Source: Faecalibacterium prausnitzii
Lineage (GTDB): Bacteria > Bacillota > Clostridia > Oscillospirales > Ruminococcaceae
Length of the DNA stretch: 64,000 nucleotides
Assembly: GCA_004558805.1 (NCBI GenBank)
Contig: SFDE01000009.1
Span: forward strand, 1-64,000
Direction: 5' to 3'
The notes under the pieces are model-generated. The model was not told where the DNA came from. It saw only the letters and a program-made list of their open reading frames with translations, and did not search any database. Below, in pieces: positions 8,136-15,176 of the stretch; the stretch's first letter is position 1, and every line of letters starts with the position of its first letter. Both the position numbers and the translations under genes were made by a program.

Positions 8136-9551
8136 TCAGGCAACGCCTTTTTTCCTGCCGACGATGACGGTCAGCGCAAAGGGGACGACGATGGCAATGG
8201 CCATGCACAGCGCAAAACTGAGCATATAGGCGGGCTGGATTGACAAAATACCAGGGATGCCGCCGACACCGATGGCGTTGGCCGTGGTGGAAGTTGCCAC
8301 ACAGACGACCGCTGCGATGGCCGAGCCGATCATGCCGCAGATAAACGGGAAGTGGAATTTCAGGTTGACGCCGAACATAGCGGGCTCGGTAACGCCGAGG
8401 TAGCAGGAGATGCAGGAGGGAACGTTAACTTCCTGTGCGGCAGCATTCTTGCGCTGCAGGTAGATCATGCCCAGCACGGCGGAGCCCTGTGCAATGTTGG
8501 AAAGGGCGATCATCGGCCACAGCATCGTACCGCCGAAGTCGGCGATCAGCTGCATATCAATGGCGTTGGACATGTGATGCAGGCCGGTGATGACCAGCGG
8601 GGCATAAACAAAACCGAAGATTGCGCCAAAGACCACGCGGAAGGAGCCGGAAATGCCGGCGTAGACGATGTCAGAAATAAAGGTGCCGATCTTCCAGCCG
8701 ATGGGGCCAAGGACAGTGTGGGCAATGATGACGGACAGCACCAGCGAGCAGAAGGGCACCACGATCATGGAAATGACCGGCGGGCAGATCTTGCGGAAGA
8801 ATTTTTCTAGATAGACCAGCGTGAACGCAGCCAGCATGGCGGGAATGACCTGCGCCTGATAGCCAATCATGTTGATGGTGAAGAAGCCAAAATCCCATTT
8901 CGGGATGTCCGCCGCCGCAGTAGAAGCCACGGCGTAGGCGTTGAGCAGCTGGCCGGAGACGAGCGTCAGGCCGAGGACGATGCCCAGGCTTTGGGTCGTG
9001 CCCATTTTCTTTGTGACAGACCAGCAGATGCAGACCGGCAGCATATGGAAGATGGCTTCGCCAATCAGCCACAGGAAGCTGTCAACGCCGGACCAGAACT
9101 GGCTGATGTTGCACAGCGTCTGGGTACCGTTATTAAAAAAGTAGATGCTGTCAATGCAGTTGCGGAAGCCGAGAATCAAACCGCCGGTGATGATGGCGGG
9201 AATCAACGGGGCAAAAATCTCCGCAAGCACGCTCATGACCTTCTGCAATGCGTTCTGGTTCTGCTTGGCTGCGCTCTTGACGGCATCCTTGGAAACACCG
9301 TCAATGCCGGATACCGCAATGAAGTCGTTGTAGAAGTCGCTGACCGTGTTGCCGATGATGACCTGGAACTGGCCCGCCTGGGTGAAAGTGCCCTTGGCGG
9401 ATTTCAGTGCCTCGATCTTGGCAACGTCCGCCTTGGCGGGATCGTTCAGCACAAAACGCATCCGGGATACACAGTGCGAAACTGCCGCGATGTTCTCTTT
9501 GCCGCCAACGTACTCAAGCAGCAACTTTGCGTCCTCTTGGTATTTACCCAT
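8136..9551 (-). CDS. treP: PTS trehalose-type transporter, EIIBC
   Basis: A 471-residue membrane protein. The N-terminal EIIB domain has the phosphorylated cysteine in AVSHCVSRMRF near residue 27; a linker then leads to the EIIC domain with about ten hydrophobic helices and GLHHMSNAID and LGVTEPAMFGV, typical of the glucose/sucrose superfamily. There is no EIIA domain, so a separate Crr-like protein must supply phosphate. It imports a disaccharide, trehalose by context, as its 6-phosphate for TreC. AAAGGAGGT before the ATG at 9551 sets the start; an upstream in-frame extension reads through the operator region and is not coding. Confidence 0.87.
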   Translation of the reverse strand: MGKYQEDAKLLLEYVGGKENIAAVSHCVSRMRFVLNDPAKADVAKIEALKSAKGTFTQAGQFQVIIGNTVSDFYNDFIAVSGIDGVSKDAVKSAAKQNQNALQKVMSVLAEIFAPLIPAIITGGLILGFRNCIDSIYFFNNGTQTLCNISQFWSGVDSFLWLIGEAIFHMLPVCICWSVTKKMGTTQSLGIVLGLTLVSGQLLNAYAVASTAAADIPKWDFGFFTINMIGYQAQVIPAMLAAFTLVYLEKFFRKICPPVISMIVVPFCSLVLSVIIAHTVLGPIGWKIGTFISDIVYAGISGSFRVVFGAIFGFVYAPLVITGLHHMSNAIDMQLIADFGGTMLWPMIALSNIAQGSAVLGMIYLQRKNAAAQEVNVPSCISCYLGVTEPAMFGVNLKFHFPFICGMIGSAIAAVVCVATSTTANAIGVGGIPGILSIQPAYMLSFALCMAIAIVVPFALTVIVGRKKGVA

Positions 9552-9591
9552 AATGTTTACCTCCTTTTGCCCGGTAGAGCGGGCATCTTCG

Positions 9592-9609
9592 AACTTGTTC
9601 ATACAAGTT
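9592..9609. promoter_or_regulatory. TreR operator 1 (candidate)
   Basis: An 18-base palindrome with core CTTGTTCATACAAG (9594-9607), located downstream of the treP start point. Almost identical to operator 2 and similar in form to known tre operators. Confidence 0.6.
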
Positions 9610-9623
9610 TTGCTTGTGGTTTC

Positions 9624-9652
9624 AGTATAGTTCGCTTGTTCAGACAAGTCAA
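9624..9652 (-). promoter_or_regulatory. treP-treC promoter with embedded operator 2
   Basis: On the minus strand, -35 TTGACT (9652-9647), a 17-base spacer and -10 TATACT (9629-9624). The spacer and -35 box carry CTTGTTCAGACAAG (9635-9648), the second copy of the TreR-type palindrome, so bound repressor would block RNA polymerase directly. Confidence 0.7.
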
Positions 9653-9714
9653 GCAGGTTTACAAAAAATCATGTTATGTTTGAAAATTTTCAGCATCTCA
9701 GACAAGAGAATGCC

Positions 9715-9743
9715 TTGAAATTCAGGCGCAATCACGGTATACT
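9715..9743 (+). promoter_or_regulatory. treR promoter
   Basis: -35 TTGAAA (9715-9720), a 17-base spacer and -10 TATACT (9738-9743). A perfect palindrome CAAACGTTTG (9748-9757) and a half-site GAACAAG follow, possible autoregulation. Confidence 0.6.
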
Positions 9744-9778
9744 GAAACAAACGTTTGAACAAGTTGAGGTAAACAGCC

Positions 9779-10501
9779 ATGCCAAAAGCAAAATATGAAG
9801 GAATTTACCGCAGTATCAAAAAACGGATCGAAGCGCAGGACTATCCTTACCAGTCCCTGCTTCCCAGTGAAAATACGCTGATTGCAGAATACGACTGCTC
9901 CCGCAACACGGTGCGCCGTGCAATTGCGGAACTGATCGCCGACGGCTATGTGCAGTCCATGCAAGGACGGGGCGTTCGGGTCATCTACCAGCCGGTGGGA
10001 AAGACGACCTTTACCATCGGTGGAATAGAGACCTTTCAGGAGACCGCTAACCGCAATCGTCTGCAAGCCGTTACCCGCGTCATTCGGTTTGAGACTGTCA
10101 TCGCAACGGAACAGTTTGCCGCGGAAAGCGGATTTTCTGAGGGCGATGAATTGTGGGCGGTACAGCGTGTGCGTTATCTGGACGGAAAAGCACTGATTCT
10201 GGACATCAACTACTTTTTAAAGGAGTTTGTCCCCGGACTGACAGAGGAAATCGCATCCCATTCCATCTATGATTTTATTGAAAACGTGCTTGGAATGCAG
10301 ATCATCACCAGCAAACGGCGCATCACGGTGGAACACGCAACTGCCCGTGATGAAAAGCTGCTGGATATGGACGGCTATGATTGCGTGGCAGTGGTGGTAA
10401 ACCAGACCTTCAACTCGGACGGGATGCTGTTCGAGTACACCCAGTCCCGCCACCAACCGGACTATTTCTGCTTTCAGGACATTGCCACGCGGAAAAAGTG
10501 A
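9779..10501 (+). CDS. treR: GntR-family trehalose operon repressor
   Basis: A 240-residue regulator. The N-terminal winged helix (YRSIKKRIEAQDYPYQSLLPSENTL and SRNTVRRAIAELIADGYV, residues about 6-65) is of the GntR type, and the remainder is a UTRA effector domain (FETVIATEQFA..., DINYFLKEFVPGL, SRHQPDYF). Divergent from treP-treC with two palindromes between them, so it should repress the operon until trehalose-6-phosphate binds. Full length for TreR; the ATG has GAGGT upstream. Confidence 0.88.
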   Translation: MPKAKYEGIYRSIKKRIEAQDYPYQSLLPSENTLIAEYDCSRNTVRRAIAELIADGYVQSMQGRGVRVIYQPVGKTTFTIGGIETFQETANRNRLQAVTRVIRFETVIATEQFAAESGFSEGDELWAVQRVRYLDGKALILDINYFLKEFVPGLTEEIASHSIYDFIENVLGMQIITSKRRITVEHATARDEKLLDMDGYDCVAVVVNQTFNSDGMLFEYTQSRHQPDYFCFQDIATRKK

Positions 10502-10591
10502 GCGGCAGACACCCGGCGCAGGGGTATCCACCTGGGATTTTGCGCTGGGCCGGGGCTCCGGCAAAATGGGTTTGAGGAGGTGCAGCAACAC

Positions 10592-10810
10592 ATGCCATTG
10601 CAAATTGTTCGGAACGATATAACGAAGATGGCCGTCGATGCCATCGTAAATGCTACCAATAGTTCGTTGCTTGGTGGCGGGGGAGTCGATGGCTGCATCC
10701 ATTCGACGCTTCAGCAGACGATAGATCGAACAGGTGTTTACAGAAAAGCACTTTGCCCCTGTTATATCACTATTTCTCAAAAGTTAAAGTACTCTCTGCT
10801 GTATTATTGA
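10592..10810 (+). pseudogene. Macro-domain protein (ADP-ribosyl hydrolase type), truncated
   Basis: The start MPLQIVRNDITKMAVDAIVNATNSSLLGGGGVDGCIH is the nucleotide-binding N-terminus of macro-domain proteins, which remove or bind ADP-ribose; the NATNSSLLGGGGVDG segment contains the binding loop. After about 36 residues the sequence no longer resembles the family and ends in 35 unrelated residues. A full protein would have about 150-250 residues, so this is a remnant. GAGGAGG lies before the ATG. It sits directly beside a putative ADP-ribosyltransferase-like toxin pair on the other strand. Confidence 0.75.
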
Positions 10811-11474
10811 AAATTGCTATATAATTCAGCGGTGGAACTTTCTCCATCAGATCCTCTACGTTGCAATTCAGCGCACGCGCAAGGCGAAGCAGCGTTTCTG
10901 CTTGTGCTTTGTTAATGTCCTTCTGTCGCTGTTCGTACTGCTGGATGGTACGCACAGGCACATCAGCCTGTACTGCCAGTTCCGATTGGCTCAATCCGGC
11001 CAATGTGCGCATGGCTTTCAGGTTTGTTTCCGGCTTTGCCACACGGTACAACTCGTTCATCTTGTCTGCAAACTGCCGTACATCCATCTCGTGGTAGGGC
11101 GTATACAGCAGCCGCACCGCCGTGATGGGCACCGCCTGCTCAATCTCTGCAAAACGCAAACTGGTCAGCCACTGGTAATAGGCAAGAGCCCAGCCTGTCC
11201 AGTATTCCGGGCTGCGGTCGTAGGCATACAAGGGTTTCTGCATAGGTACGACTTCGCCCGCCTGCTCCAGTACAGCGCGGGCAAGTTCTACACCGGACAA
11301 GCCCACCAACACAGAACAATCCCCCTGCTCGAACCGGGCAGACAGTTCACTGGTCACAAACCACTGCCATGCCGTCTCCAACGGATAATGCAGATCGTTG
11401 ACAAGATAATCCAACATCCGGGCAAGATTTTTCTGTGCAGCAGAAAGATAGCTTTTATCGTAAGCGTGGATCAT
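10770..11474 (-). CDS. XRE-family antitoxin of DUF3990 module
   Basis: A 234-residue protein. The N-terminal two thirds are of unknown type (YLVNDLHYPLETAWQWFVTS, DRSPEYWTGWALAYYQW), as found in HTH proteins paired with DUF3990 genes; the C-terminal 65 residues form a Cro/CI helix-turn-helix (LKAMRTLAGLSQSELAVQA...TIQQYEQRQKDIN). It overlaps the toxin end by 20 bases, so translation is probably coupled. It likely neutralises the upstream protein and represses the shared promoter at the palindrome 12155-12174. The 3' end overlaps the macro remnant's unrelated tail, so the last residues may be altered. Confidence 0.7.
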   Translation of the reverse strand: MIHAYDKSYLSAAQKNLARMLDYLVNDLHYPLETAWQWFVTSELSARFEQGDCSVLVGLSGVELARAVLEQAGEVVPMQKPLYAYDRSPEYWTGWALAYYQWLTSLRFAEIEQAVPITAVRLLYTPYHEMDVRQFADKMNELYRVAKPETNLKAMRTLAGLSQSELAVQADVPVRTIQQYEQRQKDINKAQAETLLRLARALNCNVEDLMEKVPPLNYIAIFNNTAESTLTFEK

Positions 11475-12132
11475 TGGGCTTCATCTCCTCGTCGAGAATC
11501 GTGGTAATATAAAGGTCTCCCCTCTGACGGCGGTTGCGCTCCACGTCAAAATATTGGCGGCGGGCTGTCTGGTCACGGAAGGCCTTTTTCTTATACCATT
11601 CTTTAGAGTCTGCGGTCTCATAGCCGAGAAATTCCAGCTGTTCAAAGGCCGCTTTGCTTTTCAGCACGAACTGCTGCCCCAGCTTGCCCAAGCGCATGGC
11701 ATTGCACAATTGGCGGTAAGAGATTGCACCGTTGATAAAATCGGATGCAAAGGAAAAATAGCTGTCATCTGCCCTGTAGCCAATGATGATATCAGCAGAC
11801 TTATAGTCGAGGTGAAAAGTGTTCATCAGGTATTCTTTGGCTTCTGCGGCCAGCGGGGCAGAAGTATCGAATTCGCGGTTCTCCAAAAGAATCGTCAGCC
11901 AATGCAGCATCGTGTAACCGGGAGCGTTCAAATCCAGAATGGTCAAACCGTCGCATTCGATTTTATACCGGTTAGCGTAGCCATTGTAGTCGATGCCAAC
12001 ACCCCACTCTTTGGCCATGTTGGGGTTCTGAGTGCAGTAAAAGCCGATGCCATAGTCATTGTAGGGCTTGCTATAGCCGAACTTTGGCTTTTTAATAATA
12101 TGATCCGAACCGTGATAAATTGTTTTTTCCAC
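11455..12132 (-). CDS. DUF3990-domain putative ADP-ribosyltransferase-like toxin
   Basis: A 225-residue protein with the DUF3990 start IYHGSDHIIKKPKFGYSKPYNDYGIGFYCTQNPNMAKEWG. The YHGS / GFYCT pattern resembles the His and Tyr positions of the ADP-ribosyltransferase fold, and the domain is usually found with small HTH proteins. Activity and target are unknown; toxin role is inferred from the overlapping antitoxin-like gene and the autoregulated-looking promoter. The start is GTG at 12132, with GAGGAGG eight bases upstream. The macro-domain remnant downstream would be the enzyme class that reverses ADP-ribosylation. Confidence 0.72.
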   Translation of the reverse strand: MEKTIYHGSDHIIKKPKFGYSKPYNDYGIGFYCTQNPNMAKEWGVGIDYNGYANRYKIECDGLTILDLNAPGYTMLHWLTILLENREFDTSAPLAAEAKEYLMNTFHLDYKSADIIIGYRADDSYFSFASDFINGAISYRQLCNAMRLGKLGQQFVLKSKAAFEQLEFLGYETADSKEWYKKKAFRDQTARRQYFDVERNRRQRGDLYITTILDEEMKPNDPRLR

Positions 12133-12152
12133 AGAACCACCTCCTCGCTCTA

Positions 12153-12181
12153 ATTATACTCCCACAGGAGTATATCCTCAA
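12153..12181 (-). promoter_or_regulatory. Toxin-antitoxin promoter with palindromic operator
   Basis: On the minus strand, -35 TTGAGG (12181-12176), a 17-base spacer and -10 TATAAT (12158-12153). A perfect 8-bp inverted repeat TATACTCC-CACA-GGAGTATA (12155-12174) covers the spacer and -10 box, as expected for autorepression by the HTH antitoxin. Confidence 0.7.
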
Positions 12182-12218
12182 GAGCTTTATATGAGAATTA
12201 CGCTATGCACAACACAAG

Positions 12219-12401
12219 ATGTTTTCTTTTCGCTTTGATCAACCCGTTCTTGTGCTTCCTGATGGATTAGAGTATAATGAATACAATGATATTTTCAGGA
12301 TTCCCAACAAGGAAGTCTTGCAGGAATATGTCAACGCCCTCAGCACGATGAACTGGCACGGTGTGACGGCTTCAGATATACAAAAAATCGCCAATGCATG
12401 A
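12219..12401 (+). CDS. Small hypothetical protein, probably a gene fragment
   Basis: A 60-residue frame (FDQPVLVLPDGLEYNEYN, FRIPNKEVLQEYVNALS). The phrase IPNKEV recalls a segment found in AAA-ATPase_like proteins, but the match is too short to name. No good ribosome binding site is present, and the end runs into a terminator stem. Most likely a decayed remnant in the mobile region. Confidence 0.3.
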   Translation: MFSFRFDQPVLVLPDGLEYNEYNDIFRIPNKEVLQEYVNALSTMNWHGVTASDIQKIANA

Positions 12402-12437
12402 GAGAAAAATCTCTCACGTTTGGCGATTTCCTTTTTA
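12382..12437. terminator. Terminator of the HipA-like gene (possibly bidirectional)
   Basis: An AAATCGCCA...TGAGAGA / TCTCTCA...TGGCGATTT stem with a T tract on the minus-strand exit side (ATTTTTTG) and TTTCCTTTTT on the plus side. Confidence 0.8.
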
Positions 12438-13574
12438 CACTAAAAGCACTCTCGCTCTGCGCTGTACCTCTTTTTCGATCATCTTCAAGCGATTTGGCGG
12501 CAGATTATAACGTGTCGCTCTGCGGTCAAAATGGAAATCCAGCAGCTTATGGAGCATTGCACGGTGACGAGGTTTCATTGCACTCTTTGCAGCTGCCAAA
12601 AAATCATCGTATGCAAGCGGAAGCAGTGTGCGGGCATATTCATCAAATGCTTTCTGGTTGTCCCAAAGATCCGTTCCGCCCAAACTGAACAGCGAGTTTC
12701 CGTGGTCAAACAGCGGTGCGGGTGCCGCAATCGTGTTGGTCTTATTATCTACCAACACACCAAAATTTCCATAGTGGCGGTCAGTGTTGCAGATGATCGC
12801 ATCAAAGACCAGCATATCTTCCAGCGCATCCACAAAGTTCTGACCTAACGTCTGATAATACGCAAAAATTGCTTTTATTCCACCTTTGGACACAAGCTGT
12901 CCGATGGGAATATAAGAATACTCTTGGCTGGTGAACAGCTCACACTTGGAACAGAGCGTCTTTTTCATATCTTTTGTCAGGGTGTAGCGAATTGCATTTA
13001 CACCCATTGCCTGCGCAACTTGATAGGCGTACAGTTCCGAGTACGGTTCAAACCCCAGATTGCTGAACCCTGACGTGCCACCTTTATAAAGATAGATTTT
13101 TCCGTTTTGTCTGCGCCAGCATTTTGGCAGCATCCCGTTGGTCGAGAACTCCGGGCAGGACGCAAGCGAAGTTCGTATGCTGCTGCCATATCCTGTAAAG
13201 GCGATTGCTGCCAGCACCTGACTGAATCGGTTATCGTAAAGATTTACTTTTTCAAAGGTGTCACCGGAGCCCTCTGCATCTACCCAAAAGCAATCATTGA
13301 GTGAAAGTCCTTTGCAGACGGTGATAATTCCCAGCGGACGATTCAAAGAAAGCCCCACCTTAGAGAGCAGAGCATCTACATACGCTCGGTTCTTCGGAAT
13401 TGTGCGATGCCGCAGCCAGCGTTCTACACCATCTTCTGATACAGTCAGGTTCAATGGTAGAAAGGAACGGTTTTCTTCGTAGACCTTTATAATATGGAGG
13501 TCAGTATCTGCACTGTCCATGTTTGCTTCAAAGGTAAGCAGTGGCAAATCAAAATGCCTGATGGTGTAGCGCAC
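12435..13574 (-). CDS. HipA-like serine/threonine kinase
   Basis: A 379-residue protein of the HipA/CtkA kinase family. The C-terminal lobe carries the catalytic and metal-binding motifs VFDAIICNTDRHYGNFGVL (near residue 265) and PLFDHGNSLF; the mid region YLYKGGTSGFSNLG resembles the ATP-binding loop. HipA kinases phosphorylate translation factors and cause dormancy, but the substrate here is unknown. No HTH partner gene is adjacent, unlike classical HipBA. Start: GTG at 13574, eight bases after AAAGGAG; an ATG six codons upstream overlaps that ribosome site and is less likely. Lower GC than the genes after 14 kb. Confidence 0.82.
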   Translation of the reverse strand: MRYTIRHFDLPLLTFEANMDSADTDLHIIKVYEENRSFLPLNLTVSEDGVERWLRHRTIPKNRAYVDALLSKVGLSLNRPLGIITVCKGLSLNDCFWVDAEGSGDTFEKVNLYDNRFSQVLAAIAFTGYGSSIRTSLASCPEFSTNGMLPKCWRRQNGKIYLYKGGTSGFSNLGFEPYSELYAYQVAQAMGVNAIRYTLTKDMKKTLCSKCELFTSQEYSYIPIGQLVSKGGIKAIFAYYQTLGQNFVDALEDMLVFDAIICNTDRHYGNFGVLVDNKTNTIAAPAPLFDHGNSLFSLGGTDLWDNQKAFDEYARTLLPLAYDDFLAAAKSAMKPRHRAMLHKLLDFHFDRRATRYNLPPNRLKMIEKEVQRRARVLLV

Positions 13575-13740
13575 AGCGATTTCTCCTTTCATCCATGATC
13601 TTTTTCTTTATTATACGGCATCAGAATCCGAATGAAAAGCGCCGTCGTCATTCTGCACAAAATTCGATGATAAAATTTTATACCCAAAAATCTGCAAAAA
13701 TCGGGTTCCTGAGGTCATTTTGCCGTTCCTCTCCGAATTT

Positions 13741-13773
13741 TGCTACAGATCTGCTACAAACTTGCTACAAACG
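13741..13773. repeat. Three tandem 11-base repeats
   Basis: TGCTACAGATC, TGCTACAAACT and TGCTACAAACG follow without gaps. They lie in the 330-base gap between the HipA-like gene and tRNA-Val, which otherwise shows no gene. They could be protein-binding iterons or a remnant of an integration site. Confidence 0.6.
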
Positions 13774-13865
13774 ACTGAAAAGGGGGCCTCCTACACGTTT
13801 CATTATCAATCTGCAAAAGTGAATTCGTTTCACTTTCACATATCAAAAAGCGCGTAGATACAAGA

Positions 13866-13898
13866 AAAAGCCGCTTACCTTTTCAGGTAAACGGCCTT
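13866..13898 (-). terminator. Terminator of tRNA-Val(CAC)
   Basis: A stem AAGGCCGTTTACCT / AGGTAAGCGGCTT on the minus strand, loop GAAA-like, followed by TTTTTC. Confidence 0.75.
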
Positions 13899-13903
13899 AC
13901 GTT

Positions 13904-13980
13904 TGGTGGAGAATTAGGGACTCGAACCCCAGACCCCCTGCGTGTGATGCAGGTGCTCTAACCAGCTGAGCTAATCCTCC
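13904..13980 (-). tRNA. tRNA-Val (anticodon CAC)
   Basis: Read on the minus strand, the 5' end GGAGGAT pairs with ATTCTCC, followed by discriminator A and encoded CCA. The D arm (TTAGCTCAGCTGG) and T arm (GGGTTCGAGTCCC) are canonical; the anticodon loop ATCACAC gives CAC, which reads GTG. It bounds the low-GC accessory region, with its 3' end facing it, the usual geometry of integrase target sites. Confidence 0.93.
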
Positions 13981-14017
13981 ATATTCTGTTGGCGTTCCGT
14001 GCGCTCGGAACGTGATT

Positions 14018-14046
14018 ATTATAGCATGGTCCTTGTACAAATGCAA
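14018..14046 (-). promoter_or_regulatory. tRNA-Val promoter
   Basis: On the minus strand, -35 TTGCAT (14046-14041), 17 bases, -10 TATAAT (14023-14018). A 7-bp hairpin (13994-14013) lies in the leader. Confidence 0.6.
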
Positions 14047-14099
14047 GCCCCAATTTGCAAAAATGCAAAATTTTTTACAAAACATTTTTCCATCGGCTG

Positions 14100-14128
14100 T
14101 TGCCCCCGGGCGCAAAACCGTGTATAAT
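14100..14128 (+). promoter_or_regulatory. Promoter of the small Cys-rich membrane protein
   Basis: -35 TTGCCC (14100-14105), a 17-base spacer and -10 TATAAT (14123-14128). A GC-rich leader with GGCGC/GCGCC complementarity precedes the gene at 14196. Confidence 0.55.
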
Positions 14129-14195
14129 GAAAAAAACGGCGCAGCTGCGGTCCCTTTACCGGGCAGCGCCTGCGGACGAAAAGAGGTTTTGAAGA

Positions 14196-14360
14196 ATGCT
14201 GTCTCTGCGCGGAATCATCACCCTGCTAGTGCTGGCAGTGCTGTTTGCCCTTGCCGTGGTCTGGATCTCCCGGAACGGCGGCTGGAACGGGGGCTGCGGC
14301 GGCAACTGTGCCTCCTGCCACAGCCGGTGTGACCATCCGGAAGAAAAAAAGAAACCGTAA
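14196..14360 (+). CDS. FeoB-associated-type Cys-rich membrane protein
   Basis: A 54-residue protein: one N-terminal membrane helix (GIITLLVLAVLFALAVVW), then WNGGCGGNCASCHSRCDH and a charged tail EEKKKP. The single helix followed by a CxxxCxxCxxxC cluster is the layout of the small FeoB-associated proteins that accompany ferrous iron transporters. No feoA or feoB is in the window, so it is either an orphan or used elsewhere. It has its own strong promoter. Assignment rests on layout only. Confidence 0.6.
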   Translation: MLSLRGIITLLVLAVLFALAVVWISRNGGWNGGCGGNCASCHSRCDHPEEKKKP

Positions 14361-14365
14361 AAAAA

Positions 14366-14412
14366 TCATCCCCCGCACCCGGTCCCCTTTGGAGGACGGC
14401 GGTGCGGGGGAT
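14366..14412 (-). terminator. Terminator of the sigma-like gene
   Basis: ATCCCCCGCACC / GGTGCGGGGGAT stem; on the minus strand it runs into a run of seven T. It separates convergent genes. Confidence 0.75.
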
Positions 14413-14419
14413 GTTCGGT

Positions 14420-14734
14420 TTACCGGCGCTGCAGCCCCGGGGGCAGCACGCCCCGCTGCGCTGCGCAGATCGCCACGGTGCTGAGCATGTCCTGCTGCGC
14501 CTTCTGATAGGTGGTGCGCCCGATGTGCAGCTGGTCCAGCACCTGCTGTTCGGTACAGTTGCCAAAGTACCGCAGCCGCATCAGGTCTGCCCGCACCGGG
14601 TCGTGCTTTTCGTAATACTGCAGGCTCTCCTCAATCGCCTCATCCCAGAGTTTATTTGCCTCGGTGCGGCGCCAGCGGCGTCTGCCGTACTGCCGCAGTG
14701 CCGCCATGGTGTACCTGCGCTGTGCTGCTGTCAC
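14420..14734 (-). CDS. Phage-type sigma-70 region 4-like regulator
   Basis: A 104-residue basic protein ending in a helix-turn-helix (TEQQVLDQLHIGRTTYQKAQQDML) like sigma region 4 and the late-regulator proteins of phages. The stretch LWDEAIEESLQYYEKHDPVRADLMRLRYF before it is typical of this group. The start is GTG at 14734, preceded by AAAGGAGGG. It overlaps the 3' end of the upstream HTH gene by 83 bases in another frame. Probable role: transcription activation in a phage-derived switch; no target is visible. Confidence 0.6.
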   Translation of the reverse strand: MTAAQRRYTMAALRQYGRRRWRRTEANKLWDEAIEESLQYYEKHDPVRADLMRLRYFGNCTEQQVLDQLHIGRTTYQKAQQDMLSTVAICAAQRGVLPPGLQRR

Positions 14735-14990
14735 AGGGATCCCTCCTTTCCATTCTGGGGTGGGTAGTGTACTCCACCCAGTACGCCTCGTCAAAAAAGC
14801 AGGCGTCCCGCTCCACCATGGTCAGCCCCAGCATGGTGGAAAGCTTTGCCGCCTCGTCCAGTTTAAACTGGGTGTCCCCCACAAGTTTGTGGTGCAGTGC
14901 CGAGGGGCTCAGGTCCAGCATCTGTGCTACAAAGCTCAGCTTGTAGCCCCGGCTGCGGATGTACTCCCCGATCAGTTCCGTATTTGCCAT
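14652..14990 (-). CDS. Small HTH DNA-binding protein (Cro-like position)
   Basis: A 112-residue protein whose first 75 residues (ANTELIGEYIRSRGYKLSFVAQMLDLSPSALHHKLVGD) form an XRE-type helix-turn-helix resembling phage Cro/CII-like proteins. The remaining residues overlap the next gene and may be non-functional extension. GGAGG lies upstream of the ATG at 14990. Transcribed divergently from the S24 repressor gene at 15177, from a strong promoter overlapped by a palindrome. Confidence 0.65.
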   Translation of the reverse strand: MANTELIGEYIRSRGYKLSFVAQMLDLSPSALHHKLVGDTQFKLDEAAKLSTMLGLTMVERDACFFDEAYWVEYTTHPRMERRDPCDSSTAQVHHGGTAAVRQTPLAPHRGK

Positions 14991-15034
14991 CAGAGTTCCT
15001 CCTTCCGTTGTGACGCAAAACAATCTTTGGTTGT

Positions 15035-15063
15035 AGTATAGCTTTGCGTTGATGGTGTGTCAA
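15035..15063 (-). promoter_or_regulatory. Leftward promoter of the regulator cluster
   Basis: On the minus strand, -35 TTGACA (15063-15058), 17 bases, -10 TATACT (15040-15035). An inverted repeat GTTGA-N7-TCAAC (about 15048-15064) overlaps the -35 box. Confidence 0.65.
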
Positions 15064-15072
15064 CCGGTTTTC

Positions 15073-15085
15073 TCAAATCGTTTGA
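15073..15085. promoter_or_regulatory. Candidate repressor operator
   Basis: Perfect inverted repeat TCAAA-TCG-TTTGA between the two divergent promoters; a second, looser TCAAC-type repeat lies at 15048-15064. Confidence 0.45.
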
Positions 15086-15091
15086 AAAAAG

Positions 15092-15120
15092 TTGATTTTC
15101 AGGAACTTTTATGGTATTCT
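15092..15120 (+). promoter_or_regulatory. Rightward promoter of the S24 repressor gene
   Basis: -35 TTGATT (15092-15097), 17-base spacer, -10 TATTCT (15115-15120). Confidence 0.55.
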
Positions 15121-15176
15121 GTAGAAGAAAGCATTCGGCTTTTTCCACAACCATTCGTTTTCAGGGAGGGAACATC

